DNA of 64,000 nucleotides from Nocardia sp. NRRL S-836 (GTDB lineage Bacteria > Actinomycetota > Actinomycetes > Mycobacteriales > Pseudonocardiaceae): NCBI RefSeq assembly GCF_001279525.1, contig NZ_LGDY01000114.1, positions 62,001-126,000 on the forward strand. Direction: 5' to 3'. Shown here in pieces: positions 27,784 to 37,450 of the stretch. The position numbers were made by a program, and so were the translations under genes. The first letter of the stretch is position 1. Every line of letters begins with the position of its first letter. Under the pieces are notes generated by a model. It searched no databases, was not told the DNA's origin, and saw nothing but the letters and a program-made list of their open reading frames with translations.

Positions 27784-29466
27784 TCACTCGATCGGGGAAA
27801 TCTCCACCGGAACACCGTCGGCCACCAGTCGCCAGTCCGAGCGCACGAAGTCGGCCGGGTCGAGCACCCCGGCGGCCCTCACCCAGTCGATCAGCAGCTG
27901 CCGGATCTCCTGGTGCTGGTTGTGCAGCACCGGTGCCGTCGCCACGTGCGGGAAGTCGCCGCCGCCCGCCTGCCGGTAGTTGTTCACGGCCACGGCGAAC
28001 TCCTGGTCGCCGGCCACCGGCACCCCGCCGTAGGACAGCCCGGTGATCCGCGACCCGACCGGCCGGGCGATGTCGACGTCGTAGGTCAGCGGCGCGTCCA
28101 GGCCGTAGGCGATGTCGAAGTTGTAGTCCGGCACGTCGGCGGACACCTCGTCGGGCGTGAACGGGCCCGGCGAGGACACCTGCACGAAGTAGCGCGCCGA
28201 CTCCTCCAGGAAGTCGCGCAGCTGCGCACCCGTCAGCCGCACGCCCACCAGCGTGTTGTCGAAGATGTACAACCCGGCGACGTCGCGAATGGACACCTCA
28301 CCGGCCGGGATCGCCGCGTTGCGGTTGAACGGCGCGCACAGCGACAGCACGGGCAGCGACGTCGACTTCTTGACCTCCAGCGCCTGCACGTGGTTGATGA
28401 GGCACAGCGCCGGCGTGTCCTCGAACCGCGACCGCTGCGCCGACATCGCGCCGCGGCACGTGCCGATCCGGCCGTTCACGTAGTGCACGACCTTCTCGTG
28501 GTCGTGCCGCAGCAGCCGCACGATCCGCGGGTCCTCCTCGGCCGTCGCGGACGACAGCACCGACGAGCGCGAGCCGGTCAGCTCCCAGCCGCCGTTGAAC
28601 CGCAGGTCGAACTCCAGCACCGACAACCGCTTGCCCCAGTACAGGGGCTCGGTCAGCAGCACCGGCCGCCCGGTCACCTTGTTCGTCACGAACCGCTGCG
28701 CGATCTCCACGTGCGCGTGCCCCACCAGGATCGCGTCGATGCCCGGCACGGTCTCCGCGACCAGCTCCGCGCAGTTCTCCGGGAACGGCACCTGGTCGCC
28801 CAGCGACGACGACAGGTCGGCACCCGAGTGCGCCGCCACGATCACCAGGTCGGACTGGCCGCGCAGCTCCGGCACCCAGTGCAGCGCCTGCTCGACCAGG
28901 CCGGGGAACGTCAGCACGCCCTCGACGTGCGCCTTGTCCCACACCGCGATGCCGGGGTTGGTCAGCCCGAGGATGCCCACGCGCAACGGTGGCCCGCCCG
29001 TGCGCCACAGCGTCTTCACCACGTACGGCGGGAACGCGGGCTGCCCGGTCGCGACGTCCACGGCGTTCGCCCCGAGCAGCGGGAAGTCCAGCTGCCGTTC
29101 GAACATGCGCAGCACGTCGAGCCCGTAGTTGAACTCGTGGTTGCCCAGCGCCGCGGCCGTGTAGCCGATGGCGTTCATCGCGGCCGCCATCGGGTGCACG
29201 TGTGCCCGCGTGATCGGCTCGACCTTCGCGTAGTAGTAGGCCAGCGGCGTGCCCTGGATCGTGTCTCCGGCGTCCAGCAACAACGTGTGGTGCCGGCCCA
29301 CCTCGGCACGCACGGAGCGCACCAGCGTCGAGATCTTCGCGAGCCCGACGTCGTTGTGCGCGAAGTCGTCGAACTCCCGGTTGCGGTAGTAGTCCCAGTT
29401 GAACAGGTTGCCGTGCAGATCCGTCGTGCCCATCACCGTCAGCGTGAACGTGCGCAGGACGCTCAC
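27784..29466 (-). CDS. Bifunctional metallophosphatase/5'-nucleotidase
   Basis: A 560-residue enzyme. The N-terminal calcineurin-like metallophosphoesterase domain carries the metal motifs TTDLHGN (residues 14-20), DAGDTIQGT (about 66-74), GNHEFNYG (about 108-115) and GHAHVEIAQ (about 250); the C-terminal 5'-nucleotidase domain binds the nucleotide base. The family hydrolyses nucleoside monophosphates or 2',3'-cyclic phosphates, usually outside the cell, but here no signal peptide is seen, so a cytosolic location or a missing export signal is possible. It is divergent from the response regulator (112-base gap). Confidence 0.9.
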   Translation of the reverse strand: MSVLRTFTLTVMGTTDLHGNLFNWDYYRNREFDDFAHNDVGLAKISTLVRSVRAEVGRHHTLLLDAGDTIQGTPLAYYYAKVEPITRAHVHPMAAAMNAIGYTAAALGNHEFNYGLDVLRMFERQLDFPLLGANAVDVATGQPAFPPYVVKTLWRTGGPPLRVGILGLTNPGIAVWDKAHVEGVLTFPGLVEQALHWVPELRGQSDLVIVAAHSGADLSSSLGDQVPFPENCAELVAETVPGIDAILVGHAHVEIAQRFVTNKVTGRPVLLTEPLYWGKRLSVLEFDLRFNGGWELTGSRSSVLSSATAEEDPRIVRLLRHDHEKVVHYVNGRIGTCRGAMSAQRSRFEDTPALCLINHVQALEVKKSTSLPVLSLCAPFNRNAAIPAGEVSIRDVAGLYIFDNTLVGVRLTGAQLRDFLEESARYFVQVSSPGPFTPDEVSADVPDYNFDIAYGLDAPLTYDVDIARPVGSRITGLSYGGVPVAGDQEFAVAVNNYRQAGGGDFPHVATAPVLHNQHQEIRQLLIDWVRAAGVLDPADFVRSDWRLVADGVPVEISPIE

Positions 29467-29578
29467 CTCCGCGGTCGTCGGGTCCCCAAACGAACATAGC
29501 TGCTCACAATTGACGTAACCACCAAGTGCCCGAACGGTGGACGGGTCTCACAGGCGACGCACAGGTTGGCCCGCCACC

Positions 29579-30313
29579 ATGGAGGCCATGCGCGCGACGA
29601 AAGCCGAACTCCGCCGCCCGGACGGGCAGCCCGTCCGGGTGCTCGTGGTGGACGACGAGTCCACACTGGCCGAGCTGATGACGATGGCGCTGCGCATGGA
29701 GAAGTGGGACGTCCGCACCGCGCTCGACGGCCGGACGGCGGTCCGCACCGCGCGGGAGTTCCGGCCGGACGCGGTCGTGCTGGACGTGATGCTGCCCGAT
29801 TTCGACGGTTTCGAGGTGCTGCGGCGGATGCGCGGCGAGCAGCCGAACCTGCCGGTGCTGTTCCTGACCGCGCGCGACGCCGTGGAGGACCGCATCGCCG
29901 GCCTCACCGCCGGTGGCGACGACTACGTGACGAAGCCGTTCTCCCTCGAAGAGGTCGTGCTCCGACTGCGTGCACTCATGCGGCGCACAGGGGTCACGGA
30001 GGAGGACGCGGGCGCACGGCTCGTGGTCGGCGATCTGACGTTGAACGAGGACACGCGCGAGGTGACGCGTGCGGGCGAGCAGATCTCCCTGACGGTGACG
30101 GAGTTCGACCTGTTGCGCTACCTGATGAGCAACCCGCGGCGGGTGCTCAGCAAGGCGCAGATCCTCGACCGGGTGTGGAGCTACGACTTCGGCGGCCAGG
30201 CGAACATCGTCGAGCTGTACATCTCCTACCTGCGCAAGAAGATCGACGCCGGGCGTGCGCCGATGATCCACACGATGCGGGGCGCCGGGTATGTCCTCAA
30301 GCCCGCGGCCTAG
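29579..30313 (+). CDS. OmpR-family response regulator
   Basis: A 244-residue regulator. The receiver domain shows the acidic pocket VLVVDDEST, the phospho-acceptor Asp69 in VVLDVMLPD, and the conserved switch Lys in DDYVTKPFSL. The C-terminal OmpR winged helix (EFDLLRYLMSNPRRVLSK, then GGQANIVELYISYLRKKI) binds DNA. Two ATGs are possible: 29579 and 29588; a GGAGG lies only two bases before 29588, so the start is unsettled. It is cotranscribed with the histidine kinase at 30291, whose start overlaps its stop by 23 bases. Target genes are unknown. Confidence 0.9.
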   Translation: MEAMRATKAELRRPDGQPVRVLVVDDESTLAELMTMALRMEKWDVRTALDGRTAVRTAREFRPDAVVLDVMLPDFDGFEVLRRMRGEQPNLPVLFLTARDAVEDRIAGLTAGGDDYVTKPFSLEEVVLRLRALMRRTGVTEEDAGARLVVGDLTLNEDTREVTRAGEQISLTVTEFDLLRYLMSNPRRVLSKAQILDRVWSYDFGGQANIVELYISYLRKKIDAGRAPMIHTMRGAGYVLKPAA

Positions 30314-31700
30314 CACCCCGGAGACTTTGCGGCGCGGCGCACCGCGCCCGAAAACATTGCGCCCCCGGCAGCTGCGCCCGAAGACGTTGCGGGCCAAGCT
30401 GATCGCCGGTCAGATCGCCGTGCTGCTGGCGTTGTCCGTCGGCACGGGTCTGGTCGCCGTACTGGCGTTGCACGGGTTCCTGACGCACGACCTCGACCGC
30501 CAGGTCGGCGAGATGGCCCAGCCCCCGGTCGGCCAGCGCGCGCGGGGCATCAACGCGCGCATCACCGGCGGTGCGGCGGAGGGCACGATCGAGCTGCCGG
30601 GCACGAGGACGCAACCGATGACCGAGCACCAGCTGCGGCAGCTGACCGGCCTCAGCCCCGGCAACCACACCGTGGACATGGGCGAGAAGGGCAGCTTCCG
30701 CGTCAACGTCAGCCGGTCGCAGGTCAAGGGGCTGCCGTCCGGCCCGGTCGACGAGCTCGTGTGGCGGATGGTGTGGCTGCTGGTGGCGCTGACCGCGGCC
30801 GGTGTGGCGGTGGCGGCGCTGGCCGGTCAGCGGATCGTCCGGCGGGCCCTCGTCCCGCTCGACCGGGTCGCCGACACCGCGGCCCGCGTCGCCGCGCTGC
30901 CGTTGCACGAGGGCGAGGTCGCGCTGGCCGAGCGCGTGCCGGAGACCGACCCGGACACCGAGGTCGGCAAGGTCGGGCTCGCGCTGAACCGGATGCTCGG
31001 CCACATCGGCGACGCGCTGAAGGCCCGCCACGACAGCGAGACGCGCGTCCGCCGGTTCGTCGCCGACGCCTCGCACGAGCTGCGCACGCCGCTGGCCGCC
31101 ATCCGCGGCTACGCCGAGCTCACCCGGCGGTCCGGCGAGGAGCTCCCGCCACAGGTCGCGCACGCGATGGGCCGGGTGGAGTCCGAGGCGGTGCGGATGA
31201 CGGCGCTGGTGGCGGACATGCTGCTGCTGGCCAGGCTCGACGACGGCCGGCCGCTGGAGCGCGCCGAGGTCGACCTGACCCGGCTCGTGCTGGACGTGGT
31301 CGGCGACGCCCGGATCTCCGCGCCGGACCACCACTGGCGGATCGCGGTGCCCGAGGAGCCCGTGCACGTCACCGGTGACGTGCAGCGGCTGCACCAGGTG
31401 CTGGGCAACCTGCTGTCCAACGCCCGCACGCACACCCCGCCGGGCACCACGGTCACCACCGGCCTGTCCGTCCACAACGGACAGGTGGAGCTGACCGTCA
31501 CCGACGACGGACCGGGCATCCCGGAGGGGCTGGAGGTGTTCGAACGGTTCGCGCGCGGCGACAGCTCGCGGTCACGCGCCGCCGGCAGCACGGGGCTGGG
31601 GCTGGCCATCGTGGCCGCCGTCGTCGGCGCCCATGACGGCCAGGTGTCCGTGCAGAGCGTCCCAGGACAGACCACGTTCACCGTCTCGCTGCGGGTCTGA
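30291..31700 (+). CDS. Sensor histidine kinase
   Basis: A 469-residue membrane kinase. Two spans (residues 37-60 and 158-180) bracket an extracytoplasmic sensor of about 95 residues, followed by HAMP, the HisKA phosphoacceptor His262 (ASHELRTPLA), and a HATPase_c with NLLSNARTHT and DDGPGIP boxes. The first 35 residues are an Arg/Pro-rich tail with the degenerate repeat PKTLR (KTLRPRQLRPKTLRAK). It is coupled to the response regulator at 29579. Its 3' end overlaps the antisense GDSL gene by 129 bases. The signal is unknown. Confidence 0.9.
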   Translation: MSSSPRPSTPETLRRGAPRPKTLRPRQLRPKTLRAKLIAGQIAVLLALSVGTGLVAVLALHGFLTHDLDRQVGEMAQPPVGQRARGINARITGGAAEGTIELPGTRTQPMTEHQLRQLTGLSPGNHTVDMGEKGSFRVNVSRSQVKGLPSGPVDELVWRMVWLLVALTAAGVAVAALAGQRIVRRALVPLDRVADTAARVAALPLHEGEVALAERVPETDPDTEVGKVGLALNRMLGHIGDALKARHDSETRVRRFVADASHELRTPLAAIRGYAELTRRSGEELPPQVAHAMGRVESEAVRMTALVADMLLLARLDDGRPLERAEVDLTRLVLDVVGDARISAPDHHWRIAVPEEPVHVTGDVQRLHQVLGNLLSNARTHTPPGTTVTTGLSVHNGQVELTVTDDGPGIPEGLEVFERFARGDSSRSRAAGSTGLGLAIVAAVVGAHDGQVSVQSVPGQTTFTVSLRV

Positions 31701-32411
31701 GTCCTCGTCCCACAGCAGCGGCAGCAGGTCCGCGCCACGTCGGAACAGCCACGGGACGCCCTTGACCAGCAGCCACGCCACGTGGTGCCACACGGTCAGC
31801 TCGCGCCCGCCGGAGCAGTCGAGGCTGACCTCGCCGACCGCGTGACCGCACGCGCGCAGCTCGCCCGCGAACGCCCTGGCCAGCATGCGGTGCCCCAGCT
31901 CGGAGGGGTGCAGCCGGTCGACCGCCCACGTGTCCAGCTCGTACGCGCCGGGCAGCGTGTGCAGGTCGACGCAGCGGATCCCGTGCCGTGCCACGACGAC
32001 GTCGACGACGTCGTTCAGCTCGTCGATGCGGCCGCGCAGCACCCGCCGCAGCCGGCCGGGCAGCTTGAACACGCGGCCCTGGTCGTGGAACCGCACGGTG
32101 ACGACGGAACAGCCGATCGCCGTCAGCTCACGGCAGATGTGGTCGAGGTCGTCGTGCATCCGGCGCGCCGAGAAGTCCGAGCGCAGCGTGTCGTTGACGC
32201 CGGCGATGACGACCGCGGCCGTCGGTCGCAGCCGCAGGGCCTGCGGCAGCTGCAGGCGCCGCACGTCCGCGAGCCGCGCACCGGAGACGGCGAGGTTGCG
32301 ATAGCCGTTGTCCTCGTACGCGGCCGACAGGATCGGGCCGAAGCCGCGCCAGCCGCCGGGCACGAGGTCGCCGATCCCGACCGCTGTCGAGTCACCGAGT
32401 AGCACCAGCAC
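31572..32411 (-). CDS. SGNH/GDSL hydrolase
   Basis: A 279-residue lipase/esterase-type hydrolase. The N-terminal catalytic Ser sits in LLGDSTAVG (residues 3-11), the block III Asn in IAGVNDTLRS, and the catalytic Asp and His in VDRLHPSELGHRM near residue 165. The C-terminal 40 residues are polar and low-complexity, encoded entirely within the antisense part of the histidine kinase gene, so they may be a by-product of the overlap and not a folded domain. No signal peptide is visible. Substrate unknown. Confidence 0.85.
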   Translation of the reverse strand: MLVLLGDSTAVGIGDLVPGGWRGFGPILSAAYEDNGYRNLAVSGARLADVRRLQLPQALRLRPTAAVVIAGVNDTLRSDFSARRMHDDLDHICRELTAIGCSVVTVRFHDQGRVFKLPGRLRRVLRGRIDELNDVVDVVVARHGIRCVDLHTLPGAYELDTWAVDRLHPSELGHRMLARAFAGELRACGHAVGEVSLDCSGGRELTVWHHVAWLLVKGVPWLFRRGADLLPLLWDEDSDPQRDGERGLSWDALHGHLAVMGADDGGHDGQPQPRAAGGA

Positions 32412-32464
32412 GTACCCCAGGATCTGCTGGCCCGGTGATCTCGGAATGACCTCGTGGGAACCGT

Positions 32465-33637
32465 TCAGCGAAATGCTGGGTAAAGCGGGAGTTCGAGCAC
32501 CTCAGGCCCGTAGCGGTCGGTCAGCGCGCCGATCACCGCGTCGGCGTGCGTGGCGACGGTCTTCTCGCCCAGGACGAGCGCGTCGGCCCTCAGGCGCACC
32601 CACCGGCCCGCGAGCACGACGCTGCGCGGCGGCGCGTTGTCGACGCTCGGCATCGGCTTGGACAGCGCCCGCCACGTCGCGAGCCACACCCACAGCAGCT
32701 GGGCCTCCAGCAGCCGCGGTAAGAGCACCGCGTCGTCGTCCATCTCCGGCCACACCGACCCGACCTCGGCCCGCCACGCGGCGACCATCGCCTCGGACAT
32801 GCCCGGCGGCAGGCCCCACCCGCACCAGCACGACGGGAACGGCACCCGCAGGCTGGCCGCGTCGAACACGATGTCGCGGACGCAGCCGCCCTCGAAGTCG
32901 ACGAACCGCACCCCGCGCGAGGTGACCAGGTGGTTGTCCGGGCACGACGTCGACGGGCTGAACGCCCTGCGCCGTGACGTGCTGAACGACCTCGCGGCGG
33001 CGACCGCGAACTCCACGGCCTGGGTGGACGTCTCGACGCTCAGCTCGGTGCCGAGCAGCCCCGGTAACCCGGCGATCGCCGCGTGCACGTCGACCGCGAT
33101 CGGGTCCTGGCAGCACTGCGCGCCCGCCCTGCGCATCAACGCGTCGAAGTCGGCGTCCCGGCCCGCCGTGGTGGCGTGCAGCCGCCCCATGGCGTGCGCC
33201 CAGGACAGCAGGCCGCGTTCGGCCACCCGCGCGTCCTTGCCGTGCAGCTTCTCGGACAGCCGTGGCGCCCGGCCGAGGTCCTCCAGCACGACGAGGCGTG
33301 CGGTGCCGTCGTGGGCGAACAGCTCCGGGGTGGCGCGCTCCTCGGAGGGCAGCGCGGTGAGCAGCTGGTGGCTGACCGCCTCGTGCGCCCACGGGTCGCG
33401 GTCACCGGACGCCGGCGGATAGCGCTTCACCACCAGCGTGCGGGGCATCGAGAACGGTGAGGCGGCCACCCGGACCCGGATGACGACGGAACGACCGGTA
33501 CCCCCGAGAGCCTCGGGGTCCGCGAGACGCACCGTCGCGCCCAAACGCCTGGTCAGTACCCGCTCGGCAGCCTCGACAGCTTCGGCGATCTCCGGTGAAG
33601 TCGTGTCGGGAGGGCCCGCGGTGATCTCCACGCTCAT
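32465..33637 (-). CDS. Aminoglycoside-phosphotransferase-like protein with altered catalytic loop
   Basis: A 390-residue protein of the phosphotransferase/choline-kinase fold. The N-lobe has the ATP-binding Lys (TLVVKRYPP, about residue 70) and VLEDLGRAPRL hinge; the C-lobe ends with the VRFVDFEGG metal-binding Asp (about 245). The catalytic loop, normally HGDxxPxN or SPSDxCPDN, reads FSPSTSCPDNHL here, so the catalytic Asp is replaced by Thr. The protein may therefore be inactive or use an altered mechanism. Natural substrate of the family members in actinobacteria is mostly unknown. It starts at an ATG (33637). Confidence 0.7.
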   Translation of the reverse strand: MSVEITAGPPDTTSPEIAEAVEAAERVLTRRLGATVRLADPEALGGTGRSVVIRVRVAASPFSMPRTLVVKRYPPASGDRDPWAHEAVSHQLLTALPSEERATPELFAHDGTARLVVLEDLGRAPRLSEKLHGKDARVAERGLLSWAHAMGRLHATTAGRDADFDALMRRAGAQCCQDPIAVDVHAAIAGLPGLLGTELSVETSTQAVEFAVAAARSFSTSRRRAFSPSTSCPDNHLVTSRGVRFVDFEGGCVRDIVFDAASLRVPFPSCWCGWGLPPGMSEAMVAAWRAEVGSVWPEMDDDAVLLPRLLEAQLLWVWLATWRALSKPMPSVDNAPPRSVVLAGRWVRLRADALVLGEKTVATHADAVIGALTDRYGPEVLELPLYPAFR

Positions 33638-33998
33638 CCCCTCCGACCCTACTCCCCATGTCCGTGAGCCCGACCGACGCTAATCCGGCCAGGCTGCGAC
33701 CACCACCACCGGTTGATAACGGCTCACACCGCGTCCCGATCACCCCGGCGAGCTGTGGACGTGTGGAAACACCATCCGTTGCCCGGTGGGCGTGGATCAA
33801 CACCAGCGCGCGGACCGCTTGCGTCAATACCGATCAAGTAGCTGCTCGATCGGGCGAACCGCTCCCATGCTGTGAGAAACGCGCGCGGGCGGCGGTGAGT
33901 TGCCCGCGCGCCGATCTTCCTTCGCGGCGGTCCCGAACGACCCCGCGCCGGCGGGACGTGACCGGGGGCTGCGCGGACCGCACAGCCCCCGGCGCACC
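33638..33998. other. Intergenic region between the phosphotransferase and aspS genes
   Basis: This 361-base stretch has no convincing gene. It carries the aspS terminator near its right end and is otherwise ordinary, with mixed base composition and no repeats that I can see. The promoter of the phosphotransferase gene must lie at the left. Confidence 0.5.
33962..33992 (-). terminator. aspS terminator
   Basis: A perfect 10-bp stem (33962-33971 with 33983-33992) plus further pairing in the loop lies just past the aspS stop. No T-tract follows, as usual for this GC content. Confidence 0.75.
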
Positions 33999-35774
33999 TC
34001 AGGCCTTCTGGTCCGGCTTGGCGTCGACGCCGGCTTCCTTGCGCTGCTGCGCGGTGATCGGCGCCGGAGCCGCGGTCAGCGGGTCGTAGCCGCCGCCGCT
34101 CTTCGGGAACGCGATGACCTCGCGGATCGAGTCGACACCGGCGAGCAGCATGCACAGGCGGTCCCAGCCCAGCGCGATGCCGCCGTGGGGCGGGGCGCCG
34201 AACTTGAACGCGTCGAGCAGGAAGCCGAACTTCTCCTGCGCCTCCTCGGCGCCGATGCCCATGACGTTGAACGCGCGCTGCTGCACGTCGGCGCGGTGGA
34301 TACGGATCGAGCCACCGCCGAGCTCGTTGCCGTTGAGGATCACGTCGTAGGCGTAGGCCAGCGCGTTGCCCGGGTCGGTCTCGAAGTTGTCGATCCACTC
34401 CGGGGTCGGCGAGGTGAACGCGTGGTGCAGGGCGGTCCACTTGCCGCCACCGACCGCCACGTCGCCGGCTTCGAGCTTGTCGACGGCCTCGAACATCGGG
34501 AAGTCGACGACCCAGGCGAAGGCCCAGGCGTTCTCGTCGACCAGGCCGACGCGGTGGGCGATCTCGACGCGGGCGGCACCGAGCAGGGCGCGGGCGTCGC
34601 GGGCCTCACCGGCGGCGAAGAAGATGCAGTCACCGGGGTTGGCGCCGACGGCCTTGGCCAGCCCGTCGCGTTCGGCGTCGGTCAGGTTCTTCGCGACCGG
34701 GCCACCGAGGGTGCCGTCCTCGGCCAGCAGCACGTACGCGAGACCCTTGTGGCCGCGCTGCTTCGCGAACTCCTGCCACGCGTCGAGCGTGCGGCGGGGC
34801 TGCGAGGCACCGCCGGGCATGACGACGGCACCGACGTAGGGCGCCTGGAACACGCGGAACGTCGTGTCCTTGAAGTACTCGGTGAGCTCGGTCAGCTCCA
34901 GGTCGAAGCGCAGGTCCGGCTTGTCGGAGCCGTACTTCGACATCGCCTCGGCGTAGGAGATGCGGCGGAACGGCAGCGGCAGCTCGACGCCCTTCGTCTC
35001 CTTCCAGATGGCGGTCAGCAGCTTCTCGGTGAGCGCGATGACGTCGTCCTGCTCGACGAAGCTCATCTCGATGTCGAGCTGGGTGAACTCGGGCTGGCGG
35101 TCGGCGCGGAAGTCCTCGTCGCGGTAGCAGCGCGCGATCTGGTAGTACCGCTCCAGGCCACCGACCATGAGCAGCTGCTTGAACAGCTGCGGCGACTGCG
35201 GCAGCGCGTACCAGGAACCGGGCCGCAGGCGGGCCGGCACCAGGAAGTCGCGCGCGCCCTCGGGCGTCGACCGGGTCAGGGTCGGCGTCTCGACCTCGAC
35301 GAACTTCTCGCCGTGCAGCACCTCGCGGGCGATGCGGCTGACCTCGCTGCGCAGCCGGATGGCCTTGGCCGGGCCGCTGCGGCGCAGGTCGAGGTAGCGG
35401 TGGCGCAGGCGCGCCTCCTCGCCGATCTCGCCCTCGGCCTCGACCTGGAACGGCAGCGGCGCGGCCTCGTTGAGCACCTCGAGGTCGGTCACGTAGACCT
35501 CGATGGCGCCGGTGGCGAGGTCGGGGTTCTCGCTGCCCTCCGGCCGCCTGCTCACGTCGCCGGTGACCTTGATGACGTACTCGCTGCGCAGCCGGTGCGC
35601 GCGCTCGGCCATCTCGCCCTCGCGGAACACGACCTGGGCCACACCGCTCGCGTCGCGCAGGTCGATGAAGATGACACCGCCGTGGTCCCGCCGGCGAGCG
35701 ACCCACCCGGTGAGGGTGACGGACTGCCCGGCGTGCTCGGCCCGGAGTGATCCGGCCTCGTGCGTGCGCAACAC
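33999..35774 (-). CDS. aspS: Aspartate--tRNA ligase
   Basis: A 591-residue class II aminoacyl-tRNA synthetase. An N-terminal OB-fold anticodon-binding domain ([19 protein letters not shown], residues 18-37), motif 2 ([21 protein letters not shown]), a GAD insertion domain typical of bacterial AspRS, and motif 3 near the C-terminus ([16 protein letters not shown]) are all present. It charges tRNA-Asp with aspartate for translation in the cytoplasm. The GTG at 35774 has AAGGAG eight bases upstream. It is a single-gene unit with its own terminator. Confidence 0.97.
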   Translation of the reverse strand: MLRTHEAGSLRAEHAGQSVTLTGWVARRRDHGGVIFIDLRDASGVAQVVFREGEMAERAHRLRSEYVIKVTGDVSRRPEGSENPDLATGAIEVYVTDLEVLNEAAPLPFQVEAEGEIGEEARLRHRYLDLRRSGPAKAIRLRSEVSRIAREVLHGEKFVEVETPTLTRSTPEGARDFLVPARLRPGSWYALPQSPQLFKQLLMVGGLERYYQIARCYRDEDFRADRQPEFTQLDIEMSFVEQDDVIALTEKLLTAIWKETKGVELPLPFRRISYAEAMSKYGSDKPDLRFDLELTELTEYFKDTTFRVFQAPYVGAVVMPGGASQPRRTLDAWQEFAKQRGHKGLAYVLLAEDGTLGGPVAKNLTDAERDGLAKAVGANPGDCIFFAAGEARDARALLGAARVEIAHRVGLVDENAWAFAWVVDFPMFEAVDKLEAGDVAVGGGKWTALHHAFTSPTPEWIDNFETDPGNALAYAYDVILNGNELGGGSIRIHRADVQQRAFNVMGIGAEEAQEKFGFLLDAFKFGAPPHGGIALGWDRLCMLLAGVDSIREVIAFPKSGGGYDPLTAAPAPITAQQRKEAGVDAKPDQKA

Positions 35775-35895
35775 GGTGGTGGCTCCTTGTAGACGAAGTC
35801 AGCTTTTCCGTCAAGGCTAGCTGGCCCCACCGACAGATTTTCACGCAGGGCTTTCCGCCTGCGGAACTGATCTTCCTCCGCTAGGTTCTGGCCGC

Positions 35896-36183
35896 ATGCG
35901 GATAGTCGTCACCCTGCTGGGCATGCTCGTGCTGTTCGGTGCCGCCGTGTCCGTGATGTTCTTCGCCGTCTTCGGTTTCACACCGACCCGCCCGTGCAGC
36001 GGCGCGTGCCAGGTCCCGCTGGTGCTGTCGCTCGTCGCGCCGGTGCTGATCGGGCTCGTGGCGGTGTTCGCGACGTGGTTCCACGCGGTGCACCGGCCGC
36101 GCGCGTACTGGCCGTGGCTCGGTGCCGCGCTGATCGTCGGCACGTACGCGGTGGCGTTGTCGGTGGCGGAGCGCGTTCTCTAA
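35896..36183 (+). CDS. Small membrane protein, unknown
   Basis: A 95-residue protein, mostly hydrophobic: spans at residues 4-27, 40-62 and 72-90. Two cysteines (CSGAC) lie in the loop after the first span. I do not recognise a family. The 121-base gap upstream shared with the divergent aspS has an ECF-like pattern GGAAC, 17 bases, GTT (35863-35887) that puts a possible transcription start very near the ATG, so the mRNA may be almost leaderless. The function is unknown. Confidence 0.7.
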   Translation: MRIVVTLLGMLVLFGAAVSVMFFAVFGFTPTRPCSGACQVPLVLSLVAPVLIGLVAVFATWFHAVHRPRAYWPWLGAALIVGTYAVALSVAERVL

Positions 36184-36231
36184 CCGCGGGGGCGGCCCCG
36201 TGCACCGGGTCGCCCCGGCCCGAACGACGAA

Positions 36232-36259
36232 AAGGGCCGCGACTCGAGTCGCGGCCCTT
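36232..36259. terminator. Bidirectional terminator between a membrane protein and the S8 protease gene
   Basis: A perfect 28-base palindrome (arms 36232-36245 and 36246-36259) preceded by A-rich and followed by CTT sequence, lying between convergent genes. It forms a strong hairpin on either strand. Confidence 0.85.
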
Positions 36260-36274
36260 CCCTCAGAGCTCAGC

Positions 36275-37450
36275 TCACGCGCTCGGCGCGAGGTACAGCA
36301 GGCGGTTCGGCGAACCCGAGCCCGGGTTCGTCACCTTGTTCGGCGTCGACTGCGCGACCAGGTACGAGGCGACCTGGGCGGGCGTGGCCGACGGGTTGGT
36401 GGACAGGTACCTGGCGGCGGCACCCGCGACGTGCGGGGTGGCCATCGAGGTGCCCGAGATGGTGTTGGTGGCGGTGTCGGAGGTGTTCCAGGCCGACGTG
36501 ATGTCGCGGCCCGGCGCGAAGATGTCGAGCACGGAGCCGAAGTTCGAGAACGACGAACGGGCGTCGTTGCGGTCCGTGGAGCCGACGGTGATCGCCTCGG
36601 TCACGCGGGCCGGGGAGAAGGTCGAGGCGTTCGCGTTGGAGTTGCCCGCCGCCACCGCGAAGGTCACGCCCTTGGCGATCGCGTTGCGCACGGCCGTGTC
36701 GAGGGTGGCGTTGGCGCTGCCGCCGAGCGACAGGTTCGCGACCGCCGGCTTGGCGGCGTTGTTGCCGACCCAGTCGATGCCCGCGGCGACACCGGCGAGG
36801 GTGCCGGAGCCGTTGTTGTCGAGCACGCGGACGGCAACGATCCGCGCGTTCTTCGCGACGCCGTACTGCGAGCCGGCGATGGTGCCGGCGACGTGCGTGC
36901 CGTGGCCGTTGCCGTCCTGCGCCACGTTGTCGTTGTCGACGAAGTCACGGCCGTTCGAGGCGCGGCCCCCGAACGTGGAGTGGCTGATGCGCACGCCGGT
37001 GTCGATGACGTACGCGGTGACGCCCGATCCGGTCGAGGTGTAGCTGTAGGCCGAGTCGAGCGGCAGGTTGCGCTGGTCGATGCGGTCGAGACCCCACGAC
37101 GGCGGGTTCGTCTGCGTGGCCTCCGCGTGCACGACCTGGTCGGCCTCGACGAACTCGACGGACGGGTCGGCGGCCAGGCGCTTGGCCTGCTTCTCCGTCA
37201 GCTTCACGTTGAAGCCGCCGAAGCTCGTGTAGTCGCGCTCCACCTTCGCGCCGAAGCGCGAGGCCAGCGCGTGCGAGTTGCCCTTGCCCTCCTTCAGCTT
37301 CACGATGAAGCTGCCGGAGATCTTCTCGGGTGCGTTGAGGGAGAGGACCTCGCCCTCGGCCGCGGACGCCGAGGGGATCATGAGAACCGACATGGCGAGG
37401 GTGGCGGCCCCGGCGCCGGCGAGGAACCGGATCTTTCGCGTCATGTGCAT
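36275..37450 (-). CDS. S8 family serine peptidase (subtilisin/proteinase K-type), complete triad
   Basis: A 391-residue secreted protease. Signal peptide residues 1-30 (ending ASA), an inhibitor_I9 propeptide near 45-110, then the catalytic domain with Asp150 (VIDTGV), His183 (GHGTHVAG), oxyanion-hole Asn270 (VAAGN) and Ser335 (SGTSMATPHVAG). The order and spacing are those of proteinase-K-like enzymes. It digests extracellular protein. It is the second of two tandem S8 genes, 110 bases downstream of its paralogue, and it ends at a strong bidirectional terminator. Confidence 0.96.
   Translation of the reverse strand: MHMTRKIRFLAGAGAATLAMSVLMIPSASAAEGEVLSLNAPEKISGSFIVKLKEGKGNSHALASRFGAKVERDYTSFGGFNVKLTEKQAKRLAADPSVEFVEADQVVHAEATQTNPPSWGLDRIDQRNLPLDSAYSYTSTGSGVTAYVIDTGVRISHSTFGGRASNGRDFVDNDNVAQDGNGHGTHVAGTIAGSQYGVAKNARIVAVRVLDNNGSGTLAGVAAGIDWVGNNAAKPAVANLSLGGSANATLDTAVRNAIAKGVTFAVAAGNSNANASTFSPARVTEAITVGSTDRNDARSSFSNFGSVLDIFAPGRDITSAWNTSDTATNTISGTSMATPHVAGAAARYLSTNPSATPAQVASYLVAQSTPNKVTNPGSGSPNRLLYLAPSA

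Noticed and set aside
35863..35887. ECF-type promoter before the small membrane protein at 35896
   Set aside because: Only a short GGAAC and GTT match; reported within the gene entry but too weak to list as a feature.
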